A stretch of 64,000 nucleotides of DNA, taken from contig CANNZV010000858.1 in the NCBI GenBank assembly GCA_947561585.1, positions 1-64,000 on the forward strand, given 5' to 3'. The notes under the pieces were generated by a model. That model made no database searches, was not told the origin of the DNA, and worked only from the letters and a program-made list of their open reading frames with translations. The translations under genes were made by a program, and so were the position numbers. Position 1 is the first letter of the stretch. Each line of letters starts with the position of its first letter. Shown here piece after piece: positions 11,597 to 22,714 of the stretch. The DNA is from Caprella mutica (Eukaryota; Arthropoda; Malacostraca; Amphipoda; Caprellidae).

Positions 11597-13294
11597 TTGA
11601 TGAGTTACATCAAAATGGTTAATGATAGCGAAGAAGTTTCTTCAAAATGTAGCATGTCTGCAGAGGAGCTGGACTACTTTAAGAATAATCGTAAGTACCT
11701 CAGAAGCAAAGTTACCAAATCTTGTAAAAATTTTAAGGAAAATGTCAATAGTTTCGAATTAGATGATTGCACGGATAACTTAGAAAAAATTAAAGATCTT
11801 AAATCAAAACTCAATGAAATCAATGGTACAATATCTAAGAATCTCTGGAGATACGAGAAAGATAGAGATAAGATTAATGACGAAATTGATAAATGTGAAT
11901 CCTATGATGATGAGATAGCAAAGACTATTAGACTGTTGGAAAATAGGAACAAATTATTGTTGGATATTCCTGAACTTGAAGGTGATTCTTTACCCTTACA
12001 GTCTGATACAAATGCTTTAATTCAGAGTAATATTAAATTGCCCCCATTACCTCTGCCTGAATATAGTCATGCTGACGGAGAGAGTTTAGAGCTATTTTTT
12101 GCTAATTTTGAGACTATCATTAGTAAACACCGTTTGTCTGACTTTGAGAGGTTCATCCTTTTAACTAGGCAGCTTAAAAATGAACCTTTAATATTAGTTA
12201 AATCTCTCCAGGGTACTCGGCAATCTTATATTGAAGCTAAAAATTTACTTTGTAAAGCCTTTTCATCTCCTCTAAATCAAAGATACGAGGTAATAGAGAG
12301 AATTTGTAAACTAAAATTGAGTGAAACTAGCGAACCATATTCTTTCATTAGTGAAATGAGTACCATCAAACAATCCTTCGCAACTCTTAAGATGGATATT
12401 GACACTATATTGCAATATTTCCTTTGGCGAGCTATGCCTGAAAATTTAAAACTCCAATTGATTCATATTACAAATTCGAACAAGCCTTCTCTTGAGCAAA
12501 TTGAAAATAATATTTTCGAGGCTGTAGAAAGATACCAAATGGTAACTAGGAATAAACCTAAGTCTAACGAAGGTAATTATAGTTTATCTGCTCATGCTGC
12601 TAACATAAACTATGACAAAACTCAAAAGACAACTAGACCATGCGTTTTGTGTAGCTCTATTGAGAATAAATATTCACATCCAATATTTAAATGTGAAAAG
12701 TATCCTACAGCAAAGGCTAAGATTGGTAAGTTGAAATCGATGAACTATTGCTTAAAATGTGCCACAGGTACCCATAAGAGTAACGAATGTAGGTTTAAGT
12801 TCTATAGAAATTGTTCGGTTTGTGATGGTAAACATTTTTCATTTTTGTGTTTGTCTTATCAAGATTCTAAATTTGATAAAGATAGGAAACCTAGAAATGT
12901 AGAGGAGACTAACTTAATTAGCACTGTTAGTATTGAAGCACTTTCTTCTCATTCTAAAAGCTCTGTTATTTTGCCTACTGTTACCGGTAAATTTAAAAAT
13001 AACTTCAAAGTTCGTTGTATGAAGGATAGCGGGTCTCAAGCTAGCTTCATTAACGAAAATATTGCCGTGAGTCAAAACTGTAGAGTGTTGAGAACAATTA
13101 AATTATCTTTGAGTGGATTCAATTCAACCGTTAAATTTGATACTAGGGTGGTAGAGGTAGATATTATGTTTGGTGGTCAGAATCAGTCATTTGAGGCTAT
13201 TTGTATTCCTGAAATCAAAACTAAATTAGAAATATCAGGATTGAAAAAAGTCTCGCAGAAACTAACTAGAAAAGGTTATCAGTTAGCAGACTAA
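11597..13294 (+). CDS. gag: BEL/Pao gag and start of aspartic protease
   Basis: A 565-residue frame. After a charged, probably coiled-coil N-terminus (residues about 20-125) comes a DUF1759-like capsid region from about residue 148 (LPLPEYSHADGESLELFFANF) to about 315. A cysteine/histidine-rich zinc-knuckle region follows at about 348-418 (CVLC, CLKC, CSVCDGKHFSFLC). A retropepsin-type active site lies at KDSGSQASF, with Asp477. The frame stops at TAA 13292-13294 within the protease C-terminal part and resumes in the same frame. The full gag-pol is therefore either read through or broken by one nonsense change. Its product would form the particle core and start polyprotein processing. Confidence 0.9.
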   Translation: MMSYIKMVNDSEEVSSKCSMSAEELDYFKNNRKYLRSKVTKSCKNFKENVNSFELDDCTDNLEKIKDLKSKLNEINGTISKNLWRYEKDRDKINDEIDKCESYDDEIAKTIRLLENRNKLLLDIPELEGDSLPLQSDTNALIQSNIKLPPLPLPEYSHADGESLELFFANFETIISKHRLSDFERFILLTRQLKNEPLILVKSLQGTRQSYIEAKNLLCKAFSSPLNQRYEVIERICKLKLSETSEPYSFISEMSTIKQSFATLKMDIDTILQYFLWRAMPENLKLQLIHITNSNKPSLEQIENNIFEAVERYQMVTRNKPKSNEGNYSLSAHAANINYDKTQKTTRPCVLCSSIENKYSHPIFKCEKYPTAKAKIGKLKSMNYCLKCATGTHKSNECRFKFYRNCSVCDGKHFSFLCLSYQDSKFDKDRKPRNVEETNLISTVSIEALSSHSKSSVILPTVTGKFKNNFKVRCMKDSGSQASFINENIAVSQNCRVLRTIKLSLSGFNSTVKFDTRVVEVDIMFGGQNQSFEAICIPEIKTKLEISGLKKVSQKLTRKGYQLAD

Positions 13295-16200
13295 TTTCTA
13301 TTGAACAGTGATGAGATACATGATGTCCACATAATTATCGGTTCAAACGCTGCGCACTGTCTTCCAGAGGAAACTGTTTGTTTTGGTGACAGAGGCGTTT
13401 TTTCTCAAACTCCTGCCGGTATTATGCTGTTAGGAGACATCAATGTACTCTCTGATAATCTGGACTATTTACCTAGAATTCCTATTGACCCGTTAGTATC
13501 AAGTTCTTCAGACTTGGTAGGCGATATTAAATTTGATGAAGTAGTTTCATCGAATAATGTTTGTGTGAATATTTGTGTTACTGACGATAAGGGAATGTTA
13601 ATCGAGTCTGAGTTAAGGAGAGCTGCTATAGATATTTCAAATTGTAATAGCAGATGTCTGGATGAGGAATATTCTAATATTCTGGATTGCGACAAATCTG
13701 ACTGTCATGAGTCTACTTCAGATACTAATGATTATTTAGTAAATAAAACTTTAAGTAGTACTAAACGATCTTCTGATGGGAGATTAATTATGCCTATTAT
13801 GTGGGATGAAAAATATTCATCTTCTCTCAGTCACAATTTCAATTTGTCTAAACAAATTTTGAAAAGTAATTTGAAGAAATTAACTAAGAATAAAGATAGA
13901 TTACTGATGGTTGATGATGCTATTCGAGAACAGGAAGATATGAAAATCATATCTAAAATTGACGATATTCCTAGATTTCTTGCTGAACACCCAAATTACA
14001 GTTTTTTGGGACATATGCCTATATTTAAATTGAAAAGAGACACTACTAAATGTAGAATAGTGTACCTAAGTAATGTATGCGATAAAAATGATGGTAATAT
14101 TCCAGTTAGTCACAATATGGCTATGCATCCAGGTCCTACTTTAAACAGAAAATTATCAACGGCTGTCACTCTTATGAGATTTGACAAAAAGATTTTCACT
14201 TACGACATTAAGAAAGCTTTTCTAGCTATAGCGTTGCCACCAGAGGACGCTGAACGACTCTGCTTCTTATGGTATAACGATGTTCGTAATGAGGATTATT
14301 CGTTGGTAGCATATACCATGGACCGCTTGATGTTTGGTCTTCGCTGTTCTCCTTCTATATTAATGATTGCATTATATAAAATTTTAATATTGGATGCTGT
14401 AAGTGATGACAAATTGGCTAGATTGAAGCGGTCAATGTATGATTTATTATACATGGATAATGGATGTGTTGGAGCAGAGACTTCTGACGAACTCGTATGG
14501 GCCTATAATCAAATGAATGATATTTTCGGACCATATAAATTTGAGCTTCAACAATTCGTCACTAATGATTCTGAATTACAGAGTAAACTTACAGAATCTG
14601 ACGAAATTCCTACAGAACAAAAGTTGTTAGGAATGGTTTGGAATACAAAGGAAGACACAATCACCACTCAACATGTGTTTCTAGATAAGATGGCTTATAC
14701 TAAGCGTAAGGTATTGCAGAGTATTGCATCTAACTTTGATATTTTTCATATGACATCCCCCATTTTAAACAGATCTCGGCTGTTTATGCAGGCTCTCCAA
14801 ACTCAAGCTGGACTGGATTGGGACAAGAGACTTTCAGATGACCAGCTGAGGGAATGGAGAAACATCTGCAACCAGGTTAATTCCAGTCCTGGAATATCTA
14901 TTGATAGATACATAGGAGACAGGAGTGATCCTTATGAGCTCCACGTGTTCACGGACAGTTCTAAGGTAATGTACGGTACCGTTATTTACCTTCATAACAC
15001 TAAAACTAAGGTATCTAAATTTGTACTATCTCGAAACAGAGTAATCAATGAGAAATTAAAACAAAAATCCATTCCTAGTCTCGAACTACATGCTATTCTG
15101 TTTGGTGTTGAAACACTGTTTGACATTTATTCAGAGCTGACAAACGATTTGTGTCTTGAGCCAATAAATATTGTCAATTTGAAACTTTATACTGATAGCT
15201 TAGTTTGTTTAGGTTGGTTACAGAATCATTCTTACAAAACTCAGAAAACTAACAATCTCAACATTTTTGTGAGGAATCGGTTAGATAAGATTAGTAACTT
15301 TTGTGACGGAAAGCCCGTGGAGTTTGGTTACTGTGCAGGAGTGCAAAATCCTTCAGATATGGTAACACGGCCAGTCTCTTATAAGCAGCTCATGAAGTCT
15401 ACTTTCATTCATGGATTGCCTTCAACTGAATTGAATAAATTAGATGGCAGTGAATTTCCTAAGGTTATTATTCCTAATGAGAGGCTTCAAGTAAATGCCT
15501 CGTGTCAAGTAACTGAAATTTCAGTTCAGGATCTGGAATCTGTTATTGAAATTGAAAGATTTTCTAGTTTTTCGAGGATGGTAAATGTTTTGACTCTAGT
15601 CAAAAAGTTTATTTATAAACTTAAAGTAAAAGCTAAATCTCGAAATTCTAATTTCAAACCTAATTCTTCTGATGAAAATTTTTACAAAGATTCTATTAAT
15701 TATATTCTGTTGCAAGAGCAGAAAAGATCATTTCCAGAAGTTTATGATTATTTAAATTCTAAAAACAAACTTCTTAAGAACATTCCACCCTTGATAAGCC
15801 AATTGAACATTTTTAAAGATAGTTCTGGAAATTTAAGAGTGAAATCTAAAATGAAGCGTTGGATAGAAAAAAACTCTGAAGATTATCCTATTCTTTTGCC
15901 TAAGTCTGGAATGATTGTTGACTTATTAGTTAGAGAGGTGCACTTTAAGTTGAGTCATAGTGGATTGTACGTGACTCTTAAAGAATTAAGGAAGAACTAT
16001 TGGCTAATAAATGGATATTCCGTTGTTAAAAGAATTTTGAAATCCTGTGTTAATTGCCGTAGGTTTAACAACAGAACTATAAAGTTGAACCAAAGTCCTT
16101 ACAGAGACTTTAGAATATCTCCATCTAATATTCCATTCCGACATGTATTTATTGATCATCTCGGACCTTTTCTGGTAAAGTCGGAAAATGATAACCACTC

Positions 16201-17260
16201 TAAGAGATATATTTTGCTTGTTACTTGTCTGTGGTCACGCGCGATAAGTTTAGTGGTGTGTAGAGATTTGAGTGCCTATGAATTTTTGAGGAATTTTCAG
16301 ATTCATGTTTTCAGACACGGTGTTCCTTCCTTATGTATTAGTGATCTGGGAACATCCTTGGTGAAAGGCGAGAATATTTTAGGAGAAGTTTTGAAGGAAG
16401 ATGACGTTGTTAAATTCTTAATTGAACATAACATTGATTCGACGGAATTTAGTCAGTATCCTAAGGGTTGTAGCAGCTTGGGTGGACTAGTGGAGTGTTG
16501 TGTAAAACTAGCCAAGAGATTAATTTACGGCAGTATTAGGAATAACACTCTACCTATGAATGATTTCTATTTCCTTATTGAGAGAGTTAACAGTTTAGTT
16601 AACAAAAGACCTCTATGTTTCAAATCTGTAATTAGAAGTTCAACAAATAAAGAGATCGTTCCCTCACCTATTACTCCTGAAATTTTGGTTTACGGTAGGG
16701 AAATCCCTTCACTAGCTGTTATTCCCGCTCTCAATATTAAGGATTATGATGATCCTACATGGGATATTGATTTTGATAACTTGCACACTCATATAAGAGA
16801 GAGTGATAAAAGACTATCTAAAGCTAATGATATGCTAGTTAAAATCTATAATGAAGAGTTTTTAGCTCAACTAGCTTATCAAGCCTCGAATAAAGTTGAT
16901 AGGTACGTTCCATTAAAGCATGTGCAGTTAAATGTTGGTGACTTGGTGTTACTAAAAGAACAACATCATAAGCCGGGTAATTACCCTTTAGGATTAGTTC
17001 AGGATGTTAAAATGAACTGTCTTCAAGAAGTAACCGAAGTTTCAATTAAAAAGGGAAAAACTGGCGAAATGGTACGAAGACATGTAACTTCTCTAATCCC
17101 CTTTTTGAGATTTTCAGAGTACGCTGTCCCCGAAGCAAAGGCAGCCAGACTATCGGACAAACCTGATGATCAGAAATTATCCCATATGATCACTGAAAAG
17201 CGGCCAAAGCGAAGAGCTGCTATGAAATGTAATGAAGCAATCAAAGATATTAATTGGTGA
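13295..17260 (+). CDS. pol: BEL/Pao pol: protease end, RT, RNase H, integrase
   Basis: Open from just after the in-frame stop; there is no natural ATG near its start, so it depends on upstream translation. It begins with the protease tail (VHIIIGSNAAHCLP). RT follows, with FTYDIKKAF (Asp302) and the active site YMDN at residues 384-387, where the second Asp of YxDD is Asn (codon AAT, 14459-14461). RNase H acidic residues are visible at Asp552 (FTDSS), Glu595 (SLELHA) and Asp632 (YTDSL). Integrase has an HHCC zinc region (about 890-930) and catalytic residues Asp952, Asp1015 and Glu1065, then a basic C-terminal tail ending at 17260. The integrase looks intact, whereas the RT as written should be inactive. 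Confidence 0.92.
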   Translation, partial: FLLNSDEIHDVHIIIGSNAAHCLPEETVCFGDRGVFSQTPAGIMLLGDINVLSDNLDYLPRIPIDPLVSSSSDLVGDIKFDEVVSSNNVCVNICVTDDKGMLIESELRRAAIDISNCNSRCLDEEYSNILDCDKSDCHESTSDTNDYLVNKTLSSTKRSSDGRLIMPIMWDEKYSSSLSHNFNLSKQILKSNLKKLTKNKDRLLMVDDAIREQEDMKIISKIDDIPRFLAEHPNYSFLGHMPIFKLKRDTTKCRIVYLSNVCDKNDGNIPVSHNMAMHPGPTLNRKLSTAVTLMRFDKKIFTYDIKKAFLAIALPPEDAERLCFLWYNDVRNEDYSLVAYTMDRLMFGLRCSPSILMIALYKILILDAVSDDKLARLKRSMYDLLYMDNGCVGAETSDELVWAYNQMNDIFGPYKFELQQFVTNDSELQSKLTESDEIPTEQKLLGMVWNTKEDTITTQHVFLDKMAYTKRKVLQSIASNFDIFHMTSPILNRSRLFMQALQTQAGLDWDKRLSDDQLREWRNICNQVNSSPGISIDRYIGDRSDPYELHVFTDSSKVMYGTVIYLHNTKTKVSKFVLSRNRVINEKLKQKSIPSLELHAILFGVETLFDIYSELTNDLCLEPINIVNLKLYTDSLVCLGWLQNHSYKTQKTNNLNIFVRNRLDKISNFCDGKPVEFGYCAGVQNPSDMVTRPVSYKQLMKSTFIHGLPSTELNKLDGSEFPKVIIPNERLQVNASCQVTEISVQDLESVIEIERFSSFSRMVNVLTLVKKFIYKLKVKAKSRNSNFKPNSSDENFYKDSINYILLQEQKRSFPEVYDYLNSKNKLLKNIPPLISQLNIFKDSSGNLRVKSKMKRWIEKNSEDYPILLPKSGMIVDLLVREVHFKLSHSGLYVTLKELRKNYWLINGYSVVKRILKSCVNCRRFNNRTIKLNQSPYRDFRISPSNIPFRHVFIDHLGPFLVKSENDNHSKRYILLVTCLWSRAISLVVCRDLSAYEFLRNFQIHVFRHGVPSLCISDLGTSLVKGENILGEVLKEDDVVKFLIEHNIDSTEFSQYPKGCSSLGGLVECCVKLAKRLIYGSIRNNTLPMNDFYFLIERVNSLVNKRPLCFKSVIRSSTNKEIVPSPITPEILVYGREIPSLAVIPALNIKDYDDPTWDIDFDNLHTHIRESDKRLSKANDMLVKIYNEEFLAQLAYQASNKVDRYVPLKHVQLNVGDLVLLKEQHHKPGNYPLGLVQDVKMNCLQEVTEVSIKKGKTGEMVRRHVTSLIPFLRFSEYAVPEAKAARLSDKPDDQKLSHMITEKRPKRRAAMKCNEAIKDINW

Positions 17261-17466
17261 TTGCTTCAACCACTTGTAAATATTATTTTGTATTGTTCTA
17301 AAGTTTAATGTTCCTATTGTTGAAATTCTATGTGTTCTTGTTTCTGTTGTGTTACTTTTTAATATAAATATATAATCTGATTTTACGACACTAACAAGAT
17401 AAATTCTTGTTGTGTCAATTTATTGATTCATATTTCTCAATAAATATGAATTCCTCCTGTTGGGAG

Positions 17467-18783
17467 TGTTGATAAAGTTGATTTGAGTCGATAGTAAAGA
17501 AAAAATAAAATAGTAATTGGTTAACTTAATGGGGTGTAATGTGCTTGTGTCCCTGTTTTGTTTTACCTTGCATTGATCCTCTTTCCTGAGTATTCTTCAC
17601 AGCAAGGAAGAAACATTCGCCTAGAGAGCAGAAATCATTCTATCTGGTTTATGCTGCCAGACGTTCGCTAGATGTCATCCAACTAACATCTCTACCTAGA
17701 AGCTTCTACCTACCTACATTCATCAACAATATTATGTATCTACATTCTAAAATTCTCTGCTAAATTGAATTTGTACATCGCACTATCATGACGAGATAAG
17801 GAAGTCCCCGGGCCCGGGGTGAGGAGGAGGATGGTTTGATCACAGGTTACTTGGAGGATAAAACTTTCATGGGGAGCTAAAGGTAAATGCTAAGGTTTTA
17901 ACAAACACTAATAATCATAAGCACTAGCACCCCTAATGTTAAAACTTTAACAAAGAAAGAATTCAGTAACAGATCCCATACAAATTATATACTTGAAACT
18001 ATAATATTTCTTTTAAATTAAAATTGACTCAAATTAACCTTTATAAAATTATTACAGTGTGTGCTGCAAGGACTCTAGGGTGGTGGCAGTAAATGGCAGT
18101 AGCTAGAATGTCCTCTATTCTCCTCTTTGCCCATTGGTAATTTAATACGACCATATTTCCAGTATATTAATATTAAAACCTCTGTTAAAATTTAAAACTA
18201 TTAAAATTTAAAACTATTAAAATCAAATCTATTAAAATCAAATCTATTAAAATCAAATCTATTAAAATCAAATCTATTTAAAATCAAATCTATTTAAAAT
18301 AGTTTATATTAGATTACTTTATGTTATCTTAAATTAAATTTACTTTCTATATTCTATATTAAATTCTATATTAAATTTCTTATATATTCTATATTAAATT
18401 CTATATTAAATTTCTTCTATATTCTATATTAAATTCTATATTAGATTTCTTCTATATTCTATATTAAATTCTATATCAAATTTCTTCTATATTCTATATT
18501 AAATTCTATATCAAATTTCTTCTATATTCTATATTAAATTCTTTATTAAATTTATTCTATATTAAATCTCCATTATTTTTAATCTGCAGTTTCAAGTTCT
18601 GGAAACAGCTCTGGGAGGTGTTTTGGCCATAAGAAGAACAATATTTTAACCACTTCCATTTTTTATAGTATAATGCACCTTATTTACGTTACTAGGCATT
18701 TCACAAATAAAACTCATTCAAAATGATCTTCTTTTGTTCACCCAGAATAATTATTTATTTAATTTAGCTGATTATTTCTCAGA
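17467..18783 (+). repeat. 3' LTR of the BEL/Pao element
   Basis: 1317 bp, identical to the 5' LTR except for loss of one 35-bp unit and two substitutions (at about 18182 and 18528). It is preceded by a weak purine stretch, gttgggag, which may serve as the polypurine tract. It is followed by ACTTA. Confidence 0.93.
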
Positions 18784-18837
18784 ACTTACTATTATTTGTA
18801 TTATTTACCTTTAAATTTATATTTACTGATGATATGC

Positions 18838-19850
18838 CATGCGATGAATTTACCATGCGTTGAATTTACCATGCGATGAATTTACCATGCGATGAATTTA
18901 CCATGCGATGAATTTACCATGCGATAAATTCACCATTCGATGAATTTGCCATGCGATGAATTTGCCATGCGATGAATTTACCATGCGATGAATTTACCAT
19001 GCGATGAATTTGCCATGCGATGAATTTACCATGCAATGAATTTACCATGCGATGAATTTACCATGCGATGAATTTACCATGCGATGAATTTGCCATGCGA
19101 TGAATTTACCATGCAATGAATTTACCATGCGATGAATTTACCATGCGATGAATTTACCATGCGATGAATTTACCATGCGATGAATTCACCATTCGATGAA
19201 TTTGCCATGCGATGAATTTACCATGTGATGAATTTACCATGCGATGAATTTACCATGCGATGAATTTACCATGTGATGAATTTACCATGCGATGAATTTA
19301 CCATGCGATGAATTTACCATGCGATGAATTTACCATGCGATGAATTTGCCATGCGATGAATTTGCCATGCAATTAATTTACCGTGCGATGAATTCACCAT
19401 GCGATGAATTTACCATGCAATGAATTTACTATGCAATGAATTTACTATGCGATGAATTTACCGTGCGATGAATTTACCATTCAATGAATTTACCATTCAA
19501 TGAATTTACCATTCAATGAATTTACCATTCAATGAATTTACCATTCAATGAATTTACCATTAATGAATTTTCCATGCAATGAATTTTCCATGCAATGAAT
19601 TTACCATGCGATGAATTTACCATGCGATGAATTTACCATGCGATGGATTTACCATGCGATGGATTTACCATGCGATGGATTTACCATGCGATGGTTTTAC
19701 CATGCGATGAATTTACCATGCGATGAATTTACCATGCGATGAATTTACCATGCATTGAATTTACCATGCGATGAATTTACCATGCGATGAATTTACCATG
19801 CGATGAATTTACCATGCGATGAATTTACTATGCGATGAATTTACTATGAT
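18838..19850 (-). repeat. 16-bp satellite array, right member of the inverted pair
   Basis: About 63 units of CCATGCGATGAATTTA, which is the reverse complement of the array at 9231-9515. Blocks of variants (attcaatgaatttacc, gatggatttacc) are clustered, showing local amplification. Confidence 0.9.
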
Positions 19851-19859
19851 GCTGAAAGA

Positions 19860-21685
19860 AATGATTGTACACTCTTTAATTTAATAATATAAAAAAATTC
19901 ATGCCTGGCATTTGTTTAGGGTGTAAATTATTCCCAGAAGTATATAAAAGTTTCTATAATAAGTTTCTCTTATTTTATACCTTCAAACTAATATTCAATA
20001 ATTGATTGAAAATACTTACCTATCTGATATACGAGACAAACGGTGTACATTCTTTTTCTTGTCCTCTTCGGACTGAAAATTAGCAAGTAGAAAGTTAAAC
20101 GACTATTTGAGAGTTTTGATTAGAAAATCTCTTAAAGCGTTGAAATTAAATATAAGCTATTAAATCTCATGGCATTTTCGACAAAAGGATAAAAAATATG
20201 TTACTAAATATTAAAATTTATTTCTAGATTAATCATGTTATTATGATATGAGAGAAGTAATGAACTTCAGGATGACTCTTTGAATTGTATAGATTTCACA
20301 TTATAAAATCATTTAAATCATTTTCATGTGGAAAAATCCAGAATTAACTCGGACTTTAGCCATTCGATAATACCTCCTGTAATTCGCTTTGTCGAACTTT
20401 TCTGAATTAAAACGTGTCCCAAATATTGAAATTTTCCAATTGTTATGGCACATCTGCATAATTTATCCACAAAACTTTGGATGTTTGAATTACAACTGCA
20501 AGCAATATTTTTGCTGTGCTTATACAACGCGTAGATCAAGATTGTAAATTTTGTTCGTGTTGATGGTGGTTCCCTACGGAAATCAGAGTGATGGAGGAGT
20601 GTTAAGAAACAGATATCTCAATAAATTTCTGAAGAATGACTTATTCGATTTGATAATATCCACTAGTGTTTAGCTTGCCTTATCCATAACAAATGCAGCA
20701 ACTGTCCTTCACAAAATGTTGGTAATGAGAGAAGGTATTGACATGGACATCGTTTTAGCTGATGAGGAAGGCAATTCGATTCATCATACAAATACTAGCT
20801 CAACAGTGAGGAACAGTTCTCGAAACTCCACCAATAATCGTAATATTCTCAAAGATTAATTTGTATCACTTGAAGGAACTGTACCGTGGCAATCCATTCA
20901 TCTGACCATGTAGCCGTTATATATTGGTCTGTGACTGAGGTGGCATACACGCGCCGGCAAAAGCGTGAACATTGCATCAATGTGAACTACCCGCTTTCAA
21001 TCTTCCGCAAGCGCCAGTAATCCTGAGCACGCTTGCTCTTTCTTGCTTTCTTTCTGGCCGCAACCTTAGTGCGTCGTGTAAAGGTGTTTTTTCGAGTACT
21101 TTGAGAATATTAATAATAATATATTAGTTCTACAATATTATGTAATTACATCACATTTTTCTAAAGAGCTTGGAGAGGATTTTCAATATATTTTTTCTTA
21201 CATGATCAAAATTCGAAAAGGGAATATCATTCAATAATTCCGAACTTTTTCGTATTTAAAAGCCAAGTACTTGTTTCAAAGAATCACTTTTTGGTAAAAC
21301 AATAACTTAAAATATCGATAAAGACTTAACGGCAAGTTTTTTAAATTAAAATCTTGCCATTCAATCTAGGATTACCACTCAAATTACCGAACACTTGCAG
21401 TAGTTGAACACTGGGCATTTACTAACTGAAAATGACGTGTCAATTACAATTCCGACGATATAAATCTTAATATTATTAAACGTGAATTATCGAGAGGAAA
21501 TTGTTTTAAATTTTAAGAATCATAAACTCAATTATTTTGTAGCTCTGATTTAGTAGAGAAACGATTGATATATATTTAATAGTTTTTTTCCTTACCATTA
21601 TTCTATTTTGTAATTTAATCGTTAAAACATTATTCTGTTAAAGTACATGTTTTGTAACAGTAGAGTTTGTTAATATCCTCTTTAC
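19860..21685. other. intergenic region without recognisable gene
   Basis: No exon-like or transposase-like reading was recognised on either strand. A short GC-richer island is at about 20935-21080. Short frames such as 20324-20539 on the reverse strand lack any family signature. Confidence 0.45.
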
Positions 21686-21689
21686 GAAA

Positions 21690-22255
21690 AACTTGTCAAA
21701 AAAACGTCTGTCGACACAACTTCTGTCGACCAAACGTCTGTCGATGAAACGTCTGTTGACGAAAAGTCTGTTGACGAAAAGTCTGTTGGCGAAAAGTCTG
21801 TTGGCGAAAAGTCTGTTGACGAAAAGTCTGTTGACGAAAAGTCTGTTGGCGAAAAGTCTGTTGACGAAAAGTCTGTTGACGAAAAGTCTGTTGACGAAAA
21901 GTCTGTTGACGAAAAGTCTGTTGGCGAAAAGTCTGTTGGCGAAAAGTCTGTTGACGAAAAGTCTGTTGGCGAAAAGTCTGTTGACGAAAAGTCTGTTGAC
22001 GAAAAGTCTGTTGACGAAAAGTCTGTTGGCGAAAAGTCTGTTGACGAAAAGTCTGTTGATGAAAAGTCTGTTGACGAAAAGTCTGTTGGCGAAAAGTCTG
22101 TTGACGAAAAGTCTGTTGCCGAAAACTCTGTTGAAGAAAAGTCTGGTGACGAAAAGTCTGTTGCCTAAAAGTCTGTTGCCTAAAAGTCTGTTGACGAAAA
22201 GTCTGTTGACGAAAAGTCTGTTGCCGAAAAGTTTGTTGACGAAGTTTCGTCAACC
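21690..22255 (+). repeat. 15-bp tandem array GACGAAAAGTCTGTT
   Basis: About 37 units, with position 2-3 alternating between ac, gc and cc. Because the unit is a multiple of three and stop-free, long frames run through both strands (21693-22397 plus, 21696-22253 minus) with pentapeptide repeats such as TKSLL and QQTFR. I see no promoter, splice or homology support for a protein. The first units are more diverged (cgtctgtcgac). No inverted partner was seen. Confidence 0.9.
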
Positions 22256-22714
22256 TTTACCGTTGAGGAGATTGAGTAGATTGAAGCTAATTATCGGACT
22301 AAATATTACGTTTTCTGATAATCATTACGCAATCACTGGGACTATTAAATTATTACCGAATGTAAATGGCAAGATCAACAGTTATTGCTGGAAATAAAGT
22401 ATTATTTCTTACAAAAGAAGGTTGGGTTATGTAAATACTAATAAAATAGGTGGGCAAGAAGGCTACTCTTGGGACCAAAAACGGCTATTATAATTATTTG
22501 GTACCTGTGCAAACCCTGGATTTATATTTATTGTCTGTTATAAGTTGATTTATTTATTGATATAAGTCAAGAATGTTAAAGGAAACTCTAGTGAGGAAGA
22601 AGGTAAATTACGGCACAAATTATTCATAAATTATATATTTCCAATACATAAATTGTAAGTAATGTCGAAATTTAGATATCAAATTCTCTTGTGTTGAATT
22701 AAATATTGAATTGC

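Larger units (their letters stand above)
10098..18788 (+). mobile_element. BEL/Pao LTR retrotransposon, nearly complete and recent
   Basis: Complete structure: a 5-bp target duplication ACTTA (10098-10102 and 18784-18788), a 5' LTR (10103-11454), a TGG-initiated primer-binding site next to the LTR, gag-protease and pol frames, and a 3' LTR (17467-18783). The LTRs differ by only two substitutions that I could find plus one 35-bp tandem-unit length difference, so the insertion is young. The pol order PR-RT-RNaseH-integrase with a Pao-type DUF1759-like gag is typical of BEL/Pao. Two defects are present: an in-frame TAA between gag-PR and RT, and YMDN in place of the RT YxDD motif. The element lies inside an older satellite foldback. 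Confidence 0.93.

Noticed and set aside
9220..19860. 9-bp target duplication for the satellite pair around the BEL element
   Set aside because: Tested by eye with the terminus rule; no matching flanks, so the pair is reported only as inverted arrays.
21693..22397. Long repeat-peptide frames (TKSLL repeats; QQTFR on the other strand)
   Set aside because: Produced by a stop-free 15-bp tandem unit; open on both strands, with no gene signals.
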